Of a stretch of DNA of 64,000 nucleotides, positions 16,601 through 30,094 are shown piece by piece. A program made the translations under genes and the position numbers. Within the stretch, counting starts at the first letter, position 1. Each line of letters opens with the position of its first letter. The notes beneath the pieces are model-generated. The model was not told the origin of the DNA. It did no database searches and was given only the letters and a program-made list of their open reading frames with translations. The DNA is from Paralichthys olivaceus (taxonomy: Eukaryota; Chordata; Actinopteri; Pleuronectiformes; Paralichthyidae), in NCBI RefSeq assembly GCF_024713975.1, contig NC_091113.1, positions 13,032,501 to 13,096,500 on the forward strand, written 5' to 3'.

Positions 16601-19600
16601 CTGATCTCATGTGTTAGTCGACGATAACTGTTTATTTTTCTGGATATTGCAAGATGCAGCTATTTGGGTTAAACACTCCTAAAGGTCCCCAAAAGATGCC
16701 TCTTTTTAAGGTGGTTGAGATTTTGCCTCCAGAAGTGTCAACCGTTGCCCAACAAAGTTTACATTGCTATATTTTTGCTTTTTGAACCCTCTCACATACC
16801 GATGGACCGACGCACATTAAAGATCCAGCGTCAAAGTTTCCTGTCTCAGTGTCCTCCCTCGACTCCCCGCTAACCTGTGTTCACTTTACGCTTAAACATA
16901 AACACAGACACTAATCACAAGTTATTGGGAACTGAACAGTACTGAAGTTTACTTTGTGTTTGTTAATCCGCTTTAGAGTTTATAGGGCACATATTTTTTA
17001 AACATATACGCACCATGCGCATGTAGCTCACCTGCGACACAACACAAGACAGCAGGAACTCATGGTTAAAGTGACTGGAACGATCCGGATTCATAATCCG
17101 ACACCATTGATAAGTAATTACATGTGGTTTTTGTTAGTGACAGAGACGGACAGAAACACACAGAGAAGTACTTCCCACAGATTATCCCACAATGCTGAGT
17201 TTTTTTCTTGCAGAAGAAGCGACGCCACATTTATCTAGGGACATAAATATCAATTCAGCAGATTTTTATTAAGATCAGTTCTAAGTGTGAGTGACTAGAA
17301 AAGAGTCTCTTGTTGATCTTTGGACTATTGTGCCATCCTGATACAGTAAACCCTAAAGATGTCAAATCAGTGTGGAGAGCACTGACCACTGTCATAGACA
17401 TACTTTTGTCTGTTGTAGACTTTATTTTTTAAATTACAGCACAATTGTAATAAAAGTCTAAACAAAATATAAAAATCTAAACAGCCTAACAGTCTAAAAT
17501 AATTTTTTAAAGCAGAAGAGTGAAGATGTGCACCTTTAGTAGTTAGACAAGGTAGTCACTAGCCTTATGTGCTTCTTGTGATAAAAAAATAAATCATATA
17601 TAGAAACAAAATTCTTTGATTTATCGAGATTCATAGAAGCCCTCTGAATCGTAATCGAATTGTGAGGTGCCTAGAGATTCCCACCCCTAGCTTGTATACA
17701 TCTATGTTTAGTTGCAAATGTATTACCACATTTTTTTTGACAAGGCGAATCCCAATTCCTTTTCATTCCTGTTACTTTTGCTATTCATTTGACCATGTAA
17801 ATTTTTCCCCACGTGTCCAAATGCCAATGATCTTTCCCAAACAAACAAACATGGAAAAGGATGAAACATTCCACAGTTTATACAAACCCTCTTCACATGC
17901 TTGTTTAGGGCAGTTCCTCCTCTCCTTCTATCCTGTGCACAGATGACAGGCTGATTTTCTTCATTTCCTGACTCTGTTTTTATAGATGGTCCCCTCCCTG
18001 ACCCATCTCTGGTGCGACCGGCTGGACCAAATCAGATGGTCAATAGGATGCAAGGCCCAGGTAAAGAGACGAGAAAACTTTGTCACAGGAATGGTTTATA
18101 GTAAGACTGTAGGCATGTGATATGTTTTTACTCTGGATTTGACACTGCATTGTGTTTAGGACACTTTTTGAATATATATATAGACATACTATAAATAAAG
18201 AAAGAATCCATACACAAAATATAATGTAGTTTCCACATGAAATGCTATGTGTTGTATCATAACTGTCATTGTGTTTTTTTCAAGGTATGAATCAGTTCAA
18301 TCAGATGGGAATGCAGTCTATGGGCCAGAGGTCCACGCCTCCACTCCCAATGGGAGCATCAGGCAACCAGGTCTGTATTGAACACACTGTATATCACCAG
18401 TCAAAACAATTTCAATTAGGACATAATCATATAAGCTTAGCAGAATTATTTTTTAAGAACCCTATCAATGTCCTTTTACATATGTAGATCGGACTGGTTG
18501 GATCCAGGATGGCACAACCCAATGTCAACCAGATACAGAACCAGTATCTGCCCCAGGGACAGTTCCCTGGATCAGGACCAGGTGTTGGTACAGCTCAGCC
18601 CGGTATTGCCCAGCCCGGCACACAGGCAGGCATGGCACAGGTAAGTTGGCCTAGAGTAACTTAATCTGTAGATTAAGTTAATTTTAAGCACACAAATTAT
18701 ATATATATAAAAAAATATATATATATATAATTTTGAAAAAATGATAATAGTACTGTGAAACAATTAAATTTAGTGTAAAATGCAGTCAATGATGCAGTAC
18801 CACACACCCTGATAATTCTTTAATTTAACTGAGATCTCTTCCTTGGGCATTAATGTAGTGTAGTCCTAGCCTACCAATTTGCAAATCATGAATTTGTATA
18901 GACACTAAAGAACAATCTAATGTCATCCATGCTGGTTTTCCTCTTGAATTACACCTTTTTAATTCACCCTGCTTCTGTGTACCCTTTCTATCGTCATCCT
19001 TGTCTCTCTACAGACGCAGATGGGCACGCCTCCTTCTCTTCCAGTTGCTAGTCCTCTAGCGCAGCCCGGTTCAGCTGGTGGTCCCAGTGGCGTCTCTTCA
19101 GTGGGGCCAATGGGTCCCCAGAGCGTGGGCAGCGGAGGTCCCAACTTAGTTGCTGGAGCCCCTCCTTCCTCAATGACTCCAACTAACGTGAACCAGCAAC
19201 CCAACTCCATCCCCTCCCATCTGGGAGCCATGCGCGGCAGCTCGCCCTCCCCTGCTCACAGCCGATCCCCTACCCCTCACCAAACACCCCCCAGACTAGC
19301 TGGGTCCCAGACCCCACAGCCACACACCCCGAATGCATCACAGCTGGTTCCACCCCCGGCCTCCCAGCAAAACCAACTTGGCCAGGGCCAGGGCCCGGGC
19401 TCTAACAAGTCTCTCCAGCAGCAACATATAGGGCCAGCTGGTTCGACCACTCCATCTCACCCTGGACTTTCCTCAAGCTCAACGCCGCATGGTGCTCAGC
19501 TGCCTCGCACTCCGGTCAGTAAAATCTTAGCATCATGAACATATTCTATTGATCCTGTAACAGTAATTTATGTCCTCCAGGATTATTTTTAACACCTGCC

Positions 19601-22600
19601 TTTCTATGTATAACTTTGTCTTTTTCATGTGATCAAACATTTCCTAACGTTTTTTGAGCCATATGCTATACCAGTAAGTTCCACGATATACTTGATGTTT
19701 AATCACACGTATTCGTAGACAGTCAGCTGTGTAGGGAACGTTATCTTTCATGTACTTGCGCGTGGTACTGGAGGATTCCAGTAGAGGGCACACCACAGAA
19801 CTCTAAAGAGACTAAAGATTGTAGACCATTCAGCTATATTATCTTTGGATCAGACCAATTTTTCTGCCACTTCCAGATTTGCATGCAGTAAACACATTAA
19901 CAGAAAGTATTTTCTGACCCTAAGACTACTTAGGACCTTCATCTCGTCAGTGTATCTTGTCATTTAATTGTTTGTTCAACTCATTCATCACTGTCATGTT
20001 CACCATCTCTTTTCCTAGTTGTCCCAAAAGGGTTCATTCCCCGTGGATAGCCAGGCCCTGACTCCAGCCTCTGTCAGCAGCCTGGACACTTCCTCGCAGC
20101 AGCCGCATTCAGACACCAACCTCGACCCCAAAATGGAGGTCAAGCAGCAGGATGAGGAGGAGGAGAGCGATGCTGGCAGCTGCTCCAAAGGAGGGAAGCT
20201 CAGCAACTTCAAAATTGAGGAGAAGCCCATCAAATTAGAACTGAAGAAGGAGGAGTGTTGTGGAGAGGGAGGTAAAGGTGTTCCTATGGATACATCGTCA
20301 ACAAAGCAGATGTCCAGTGTGAAGACGGAAGACAGGAAACCAGAGGTGAAGAAGGAGGTGAAAGAGGAAGAGGATACGTCGGACTCAGCTGTACAGCAGG
20401 CCTCAGCGAAAAAGAAAAGTAAGGAGGACTTGTGTTTTTACTGGAATACATAAACATCTGAACTATATATGCTATATTTTAGAATTTCTCTGTATTTTGT
20501 TGTTGATCTTAATTTTTTAAAGGTTTTGACATGGAATACAAATGGTGAATGGAAGCAGTATAACTGTAACAACCTTTTGATTTTCCTACTCTCACCTTCC
20601 TCTCTTGCCAGTCTTCAAACCTGAGGAGCTTCGACAGGCCCTGATGCCGACACTCGAATCACTATACCGTCAAGATCCAGAGTCGCTGCCATTCAGAATG
20701 CCTGTTGACCCGCAGCTGCTGTGCATACCTGTATGTAACCCCTGCTCGAGTCTTTTTGTTCCTCTGCCATGTATAAACAGCACTCTCCTTGTATGTGTTC
20801 TTTCTATGAACTTAAGAAGTCCATTGTCTCCTGACAGCTCCTCTTGCTTTACCTGTTTATGCCATTAACTCACAGAAGTTTTAGTTTTGACACATTTACC
20901 TTGTGATCTTGCAGGACTACTTTGACATAGTGAAGAACCCCATGGACTTATCAACAATCAAGCGAAAGCTCGACACTGGTTAGTACTTGTTGCCAATTCC
21001 TGGGAAACAAAGTGGACCCAATTATCTTTGTATCATTACAAATAGAGATGAAACAGTGTGACGGTCACAATTATAGTGTCCAAAATTATCATGGTTATCA
21101 GTATTATCGCAGTATTCTCTTAAATGGGAAGAAAATGTTCAATTTATTATTGTTTTTATTTATTATCAATGACATTGACAATATTTTAATTTTCATCAGT
21201 AGGGAGGAGAGAAGCTTTACTGCTCATTAAATTAAGTGTAGACTCCAAACGTCAGAATCCTGACAAAATATCAGCATTGCATGCAATACATGCAATTTGG
21301 CCATGGTGGATGCTTGCATTTTCGAGCTATGGCCAGAGCACTAGCAGCTCCCCTGAACTTAAAGCTCTTACCCTGCTGCTCCCTCCTCTTGGTTTTTATG
21401 ACATACAACAGAGGTTGCTTGCTGCACCTTCCTGGTTGATGCTGGACAGTATCAACCAAATCGTCATGGTAATTAATAATTTGGTGCTACAACTAACCCT
21501 TGAAGATTTTTACCACGGCATATGTTAAACCAGTAACAATTATCCCGATTAGTCCTGAAAGTCTTCTTAATCCTTCATGCTGCACTTTGTGTTTTGGTTG
21601 TAGGTCAGTACCAAGATCCCTGGCAGTACGTGGATGACATTTGGCTGATGTTCAACAACGCGTGGCTGTACAACCGTAAAACATCCCGAGTGTACAAGTA
21701 TTGCTCCAAGCTGGCCGAGGTTTTCGAGCAGGAGATCGACCCCGTCATGCAAAGCCTCGGCTACTGTTGTGGCAGGAAGGTGAGTCAAAGTGCTGCAGAA
21801 CTGGCTATATGGGTGGAATTGGGAAATGAATGTTGTTGAGGGGTGATGCGAAATTGTGGAAGGTGAAGCCACATTTTGAGGCAAAATGTCAGCTGACTTA
21901 CTTTTTATGTTAAACATGTCATAGACTACCCTGCCACTATACTACATGACACTTGCTATTGATAAAGTTTGAATCCAGGAGAGTTGTAATTGTCAGTACA
22001 TTAGCCCCATTTACAACAGGTGAACAGAGACTTTGTATCAAATGCACCAATCTTTATTTATTTATTGAAAATAAGTCTCTTAAGACAATATGTCTGGATA
22101 TGTATGGATAAGGCGGAGTGCATGAATGGTGCATGAATGTTTTAGATGAAGACATTAACTCCCCTCATTCACATCTGAAAATGGAAGCAGTGAAGTGGCT
22201 TCATAGCTAAATTTGTCCTTGGGCATACCGCTGCCATATCACATATCAGCTCTCATTAGACTCTGCTATTTTTGGTTTTGCAGACAAATAACAAAACTGA
22301 TTGGGCCTTATTATGGGAGGCTGGCTGATAGTTTGACTTCTGACAATGAAACAAAACAAAGTAGCCCTTGATGGTAGCTGTAATTCGTTGTTTTTTTTAC
22401 AAAACAAAGCCAAGCAGAAAAGATCTCAGTTCAGCTCCACCGGGGAAGTTTTTATTGCTGCAGCGTGGATGTAAGGTTGTGTCTCAGAGTAGGACTTGCA
22501 ATGTTCTTGTTAATATATTGCATTTTCCCCGTCATTACACAATTAATAAATAAACACGAAGTATTGAGATTTTTTTTCATTTATTATCGTGATATATGAT

Positions 22601-25600
22601 AAGAAATAATCAAAGTGTCGCAAATTTGACAAAACTAAAATTTCATATGTTACATGTTGTGAAAGCCATGTTTGTTCCACTTGAAGAAATAAAATGTACT
22701 GCTGGTTAATGTAAACTAACACTGGGAGCTCAGTACTTAAAGGTGTTCCAATACCATTTCCCCTTCCGACACTGATTCTGATACCTGATATCGGCTGATA
22801 CAGAGTGACTATCCGATACCAGTGTATACCATAATAGCTGTATGCTACTAACCTTGAATGGAATCATCCCTTTTACCTTATCCTTGGTGAAATCGCGGTG
22901 CTCTTTTGTGTGATGGTTCTTCAAATGCTTTATGAGATAGATAGTGTTGTAATTGGCAACACTAGTGCCACCCATTGAAACTGATGTCCTGCACACGTCT
23001 TGCGTGGCCATTTTAACTAGTTCCAGCTAACACTACACTACCAGAGATCACTTCTTTGCCGTTATAAAAACAGTTTGCCAGTGGCAGCACATCGCAACTG
23101 CTGTTTTGGAGCGATGAAAAAATGATTTTAAGGAAAAGAAAATTGCAGTTTTATGTGTGTGAAACTAATATACCTTAAAGACATGGTATCAGATTGGTAA
23201 ATAGATTTGCATACCTGCCAATGCGTGACATTTTACGCAGTATTTGAGGCATTTCCAAAGCTGATATTGGTATCGTAACGTCTACCACTAACTTATTCAG
23301 TCTGTTTACTCTTGATCAGCCTAGTCGGGTGTCACTGAAATACCTATTGCTGTGGTGAAGAGATAAACATATTCTAACCTGTTTCTTTGTTTCTGTCCAT
23401 CAGTTGGAGTTCTCTCCTCAGACACTGTGCTGCTATGGAAAGCAGCTATGCACTATTCCCCGAGATGCTGCTTACTTCAGCTACCAAAACAGGTATGGAG
23501 AGAGGGAAACACCAATATAATAACGGTTGGAGGGACATCTAGATGGATGGAAGTGTTAGTAATAATAGAAGGGATTATAAATATGATGTTGAATTGAATA
23601 TGAGGTAGATTATGAGGTGCATTTCTTTTATCAGTGTACCTTTTATGAAATTGATTTCCCTAAATGCTTCCCATCACTTCATTTCCCCCATTTTTATACC
23701 TTTAAGTAGTTCCTAATGCACTGGCATTTTAACAGTCTGCCCTCTCCTCACATTCCTTAAACCGTTCATTGTTTCATTAAAGCATCTTTTTTTTTAAATA
23801 GTATTAGTTGGTACATACAAACCAATTGTCTTGTTTCTCTGGAGCTAATTGAGATGTTCATATTTTGAACACTCCACAATAAATTGGCATTTTTTTAGGA
23901 AGAAGTAGTGTTTGTTCCGATATGTTGACCTGAGACTTTGTTAATGTATAAAGTTCACATTACTTCTTTTGATATTTTATCCTTGTCCTCTGTCTTAGAA
24001 CACACCAATAAAAACTTACTGGAATGTGAAAGGACAGGCTTTAAAATGAACTGCTTAAATAGACAGCTAAGCAGTTGTCTGTGCTTTTTGTTCATATTTG
24101 TCCCACGTCTGTATGATGTCTTGTGCTACAACATCCTGCTCCTGTCCCCTTCTCCCGTTGACTCTGCTCCTGCTCTGTTTGCTGTGATGGTGGTTGTTGC
24201 TCATCCTGTCGTGTCCAAATTGCTAATCTGTGCTTTGCCTCGGCTCTCTGCTTTTTGTTGTCTTTAATGTTCGTCTCGTCCTGTTCCTGGTCCATATGAC
24301 TTGTCTGTCCTCCCTTCCAATGGCTGTGATGTCAACATTGGCTTGCTTTTGCCTTGACCAACCATGCACCTACAAAACCCACCCCCCATCCTCTCACCCT
24401 CACCCCTCAAAATTATGACTGGCTGTTCTGATGACGACTTCCTGCTGTCCTGCGCTCCTACTTCCTGCTTGCTCCGCTTGTGGCACCCTGACTTGCCCAT
24501 ATCCTGTACCATTTGGTGACTGCCCTCCCATGCGCTGTCTTGACTGTGCTGTGCGGAACGGTGTAGTTCACCAAAATTTGGGCTTGTTGCTAACAGGTAC
24601 CACTTCTGCGAGAAGTGTTTCAACGAGATCCAGGGGGAGACGGTTTCCCTGGGCGATGACCCCACCCAACCACAGACGTAAGTATTACTGCATTTTACAA
24701 GGAAGCTAGTTCCACATAACAATTGACTTGAGAAGTAATCAAACGGATATTTTGAAATGCAATTTCTACTCCCTAAAAGCTCCAGTGAGCCTCAGCCAAG
24801 ATAAAGAAACTTAGTGACTGTTATGAAGAAAAGCCTGATGAATTTGAAACTAAACTTACCTAGTATGTCTTGTCAATTTCCTCATTTCTTTTTTTGACGC
24901 ACTCCCTTGTAATTTTAGATCGATTAACAAGGATCAGTTTGAGAAGAAGAAGAATGACACACTGGACCCTGAACTGTAAGTTAACAACCTGCTAATGTCA
25001 CATATTTGCTGTGACAAAGAAGAATGAAATACATTTCTTTCAAGGGTTTCAACATGTAATTGTAAATTTATATCATTGTTTTCAGCCTTGTTGAATGTTT
25101 GGACTGCGGCCGTAGGATGCACCAGATTTGTGTCCTGCACCATGAAACAATCTGGCCATTGGGGTTAGTAGCTTTTCCTTATTCCAGTCATTCTCAGTAT
25201 TCATTATCTTTTATTATGTAATTTGACTGACTTAACCACGTTTCTCTTTGCTGTACCTTAGTTTTGTGTGTGATGGCTGCTTAAAGAAGACAAATAAGAC
25301 AAGGAAAGAAAACAAGTATTCTTCCAAAAGTAAGGGACAATGCTTCTATCCCAGTTAATCACAGTGTCCTGTTTTGTACTTGAATATACTCATATACTCA
25401 TTATTTCATCGTGACATTTAATCCAATTTGACCCACTCATGAGACCACTGACCCATTTTAATCTCCTGTTGTCACCATTAACTGACTCAGACCTGTAATT
25501 TGAAACTGTAGTTCCATATGTACAAGTGGTTATCAAAAAAATATTGCAAACACAATTATACTTTTGACCAATTTTCCAGTGACATGCCAGCTTGATTACT

Positions 25601-28600
25601 TTCTGATTTCGGTAATCAGCTCCTCATATGTAGCTTTAATTCATATTTCCCCCTGCTGTTTTTACAGTTATGATACTACCTAAACTGAAACATAAAATGT
25701 TTTCCATGGCTTTCTCCTACACAGGGTTGCCCCAGACAAAGCTGGGCTATTTCTTGGAGACGAGGGTGAACGACTTCTTGAAGCGTCAGAGTCACCCGGA
25801 GTCCGGAGAAGTCTTCATTCGTGTTGTCCATGTCTCTGATAAAGTGGTGGAGGTTAAACCAGGCATGAAGTCCAGGTACAGGAAGTAGAAACAGCCACAC
25901 TTAAACTAGACATCTTTGTTTTCTACTAGATCTTTGCAAAAAAAATTAGCTTATAGAATTTTCTATAAGATCTACAAGATTTCATGGAATAAGAAGGTGA
26001 CACACATGAGTATCACTTGTTAGAGTTCACAGAGAACAGCATGTAAAGACGTTTGTTACAAGTCACAGACAGTAATACAAATACTGTTTCTCTATTTTAC
26101 AGTTGGTAAATTTACACACCCTTATTTTTGCCTTCAGATTTGTGGACAGTGGAGAGATGTCGGAGTCTTTCCCATACAGGACAAAAGCCCTTTTTGCATT
26201 TGAAGACATTGATGGAGCAGATGTCTGCTTCTTTGGTATGCATGTTCAAGAGTATGGATCCGACTGTCCTCAGCCCAACCAGAGGTAAGGACATCATTAA
26301 TATATTTTATTATACTCGGGCCATTTGTCTTTAGAACATTTGATATTTTTTCTTAAAATAAAATGTAGGCAGTTGTGATATTTGTGTATGTATTTATATT
26401 TCCTCTTTCATCCACTTAGGCGAGTATACATCTCCTACCTGGACAGTGTACACTTCTTTCGGCCTCGTTCTCTAAGAACAGCAGTTTACCATGAAATCCT
26501 CCTTGGGTACTTGGAATATGTCAGGAAGTTGGGGTGAGTGTTCCTGCTCAAAGAATTACTAGTCTTGAATTACCATTCAGGTACTCACAAATAAGTACCT
26601 TAATGTAGTTTTTATTCTGTCCACAAACTTACTTCTGCTAGCCTATAAATTCATCATGCTCACTGTTTATGGTCCGTCATCCTCAGCTACACCACTGGCC
26701 ACATCTGGGCCTGCCCACCGAGTGAAGGGGACGACTACATCTTCCACTGTCACCCTGCAGATCAGAAGATCCCAAAGCCCAAACGTCTTCAGGAATGGTA
26801 CAAGAAGATGTTAGACAAAGCTGTGGCAGAGCGGATAGTGCACGACTTCAAGGTAAAGAGGCAGCATTTGCCTTTATTCTTGCTTAATGGTTTTCAATTT
26901 AACATGTATTTCATCATGTGTGCTCTTTTTTTAGCTTTTAAGTTTAAACTACATAATTACAATCAGTACAGCTACTAAGATGAACATCAGTGTACAAACA
27001 ATGTTACAGCTGCTGAAAATAAGTGATTCGAACTGTATCCATGCAAAACACTAACTTTGATTTTAATGTACCCCTAAAGGATATTTTCAAGCAGGCAACA
27101 GAGGATCGTTTGACCAGTGCCAAGGAGCTGCCTTACTTTGAGGGTGACTTTTGGCCCAATGTGCTGGAGGAGAGCATCAAAGAGCTAGAACAGGAGGAGG
27201 AGGAGAGGAAAAGAGAGGAGAACAGCACTTCCAATGAGAGTATTGATGTAAGAATGCCATGATTTATTGACATGGCCCACAAGGTATTGTTGATTAGATG
27301 ATCTCTGATGGTCTCCCTCCTCTTTTGTGCAGGAGACAAAAGGTGACAGTAAAAATGCAAAGAAGAAGAACAACAAGAAAACGAGTAAGAACAAGAGCAG
27401 CTTGAGCAGAGCCAATAAGAAGAAGCCAGGGATGCCGAATGTCTCCAATGACCTTTCACAGAAACTCTATGCCACTATGGAAAAACACAAAGAGGTACAA
27501 GAAAATACTTACTAAAATACCTGTATCTAATCACACGTTACTGTAGGAGTGGAGTGAAAAATTAAATGGCTTAGCTTTTGACTTTGTTTTCCAAATTTTA
27601 CTTTTTGCAACTCTGGCATCAGTGCACAAAGATGAATTTGTTATAAAAGACTGTTCTCTCCTTTTTCCCATCCTAGGTGTTCTTTGTGATCCGACTGTCC
27701 GCAGCCCCCATGGCAAATGCCTTGCCCCCTATTTCAGACCCAGATCCCCTGATGGCATGTGACCTCATGGATGGCCGTGATGCTTTCCTGACATTAGCCC
27801 GGGACAAACACCTGGAGTTCAGCTCGCTAAGGAGGTCCAAATGGAGTTCCATGTGCATGTTGGTGGAGTTGCATAACCAAAGCCAGGACCGCTTTGTCTA
27901 CACTTGTAACGAGTGCAAACACCACGTGGAGACTCGTTTTCACTGTACCGTCTGTGAGGTGAGTTAGGGAAAGGTTATTTTAGTGTGTCTCATTTTTAGT
28001 TACATATATAATATTTGAAGAATACAAAAACTATGTATATGTGGGATGTTACTGTTACTGTAAAACCTGCTACATATCACTTTCTAACAATCTCATCCAT
28101 GCCATTCCTCACAGGATTACGACCTCTGCATCACATGTTACAACACTAAGGGCCACGAGCACAAGATGGAGAAGTTAGGCCTCGGTTTGGATGATGAAAG
28201 CAGCAACCAGGCCGCCGCTACCACTCAGAGCCCTGGAGACTCTCGCCGCCTCAGCATCCAGCGCTGCATCCAGTCCCTTGTCCATGCCTGCCAATGTCGA
28301 AATGCAAATTGCTCTCTGCCGTCCTGCCAGAAAATGAAACGGGTTGTTCAGCACACAAAAGGCTGCAAAAGAAAAACCAATGGTGGTTGCCCCATCTGCA
28401 AGCAGCTCATCGCGCTTTGTTGCTACCACGCAAAACACTGTCAGGAGAACAAGTGCCCAGTCCCGTTCTGCCTAAATATCAAGCACAAGCTCCGCCAGCA
28501 GCAGCTGCAGCACAGACTGCAGCAAGCCCAGATGCTAAGGAGGAGGATGGCCAGCATGCAGAGAGTGGGCCAGCCTGCTCCTGGAGGAGCTCCTGGGGGC

Positions 28601-30061
28601 AACGGTTTACCCTCTCCAGGAGCAAACAATGGAGCAACTGGTCCTGGTACCCCTACTTCTGTGGGCACTCAGCCTCCTACCCCACAAACACCGACCCAGG
28701 GGAACATGCCTGCGCTCCCACAGCAGCAGGGAGTTGGGATGGGGGGAATGGGAGTGCCAGGCCAGCAACAGCAAGTTCCACAGCAAGGTGGTCCCATGCC
28801 CCCCCAACACCATCTCCATCAGTTTCAGCAGGTGGGTGGAGGAGGTGGAGGGGGGATGATGAATTCTCCTCAGCAGCAGATGATGCCTCAGCTCCAGCAG
28901 CAGCAGCCTCCCAATATCCAGCAACTCCAGAAGCCACAGCACCCTGGTGGTTTGCCTCCATACAACCCCAGACCTCCTGGAGCCTCTCCTCTCCACCAGT
29001 CACTGGGCAAACCTGGACTTGGCCCAGCCACCCCACCCCAGCAGCAGCAACAACCCAATCAAGGACAAGGGTCCATGCCTGTACAAGGCCAACAGCAAGG
29101 CCCCCCTTTGGCTGCTGTAGAGACAGCTCTAAAAATTCAGCGCCTAGCAGAGACCCAGAGACAGATGGCCCAGGCCCAAGCCCAGATCCGTGGGTTGGGA
29201 CAGGGTGGCATGATACCCCCACATCCTCACCACCAGAACAACCAGGCCCAGATGGCCATGCCCCACATTGGGGCCCAAGGCATGCCCCCACAGGCTCAAG
29301 GAGTTGTTGGAAGGACTATGTTAGACCCACAGCAGCAGGGAATGCTAGCAGGGATGCAACAAGGTGGCCCTCAGACGCAGTTGCCACCTCAAGTTCAGCA
29401 GCAGCTCCAACAAGTTCAGCAGGCAGGTGGTGGACAACTCCAGTCAACAAACCAGCAGTGGGGTGCTGGGGGACCAGCCATGAACCCTCAACAACGGCCA
29501 GTCATGATGGGTCACATGGCACCACAGCAGCAGCCAGGAGCTGCTCAGCAACAGCAGCAGCCGATGAATCAGCAACAACCTCAACCTGGAAACCGTGGGA
29601 TGATGCAGGTAATGGGTGTATCAGGAGGGGCAGCTGGGGCACCTAGTCAGATAGCAGGTGCAGCTGGAACAGGAAACTTACCCCAGGCAGCTTTACAGGA
29701 CCTCCTGCGAACTCTGCGCTCCCCTAGCTCACCTATTCAACAGCAGCAAGTCCTCAACATCCTTCGTTCCAACCCAACCCTCATGGCTGCTTTTATCAGG
29801 CAAAGAGCAGCAAGATATCAAGGAGGTCAGGGGGGTCCTGGAGGACCCGGAGGGCCTCCACAAGGGGCCCCTGGAGGTGTGAGGTTCCAAGGCGCTCCTG
29901 GGGGGCTTCCGGGTGTAGGAGGACCCGGGGCTAACCAGCTTCCTAACATGGAAGGACAAACACAAGTTAATGTGAACCAGACAGGCCAGCCAGGGATGAA
30001 CATGGTTCAGGGTGGAGCACAGGGAGGGAATATGCCCACCATGGCTCAGCTTCAGCAGTTA

Positions 30062-30094
<33 letters not shown>

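Noticed and set aside
24264-24722. A 152-codon minus-strand frame over ep300 exon 20
   Set aside because: It is antisense to an ep300 coding exon and intron and has no recognisable domain or splice partners.
28294-29646. A 450-codon open frame in the +1 frame inside the last ep300 exon
   Set aside because: It follows from GC-rich, repeat-like sequence (CAG read as AGC or GCA) and lacks any domain; the p300 frame explains the whole stretch.
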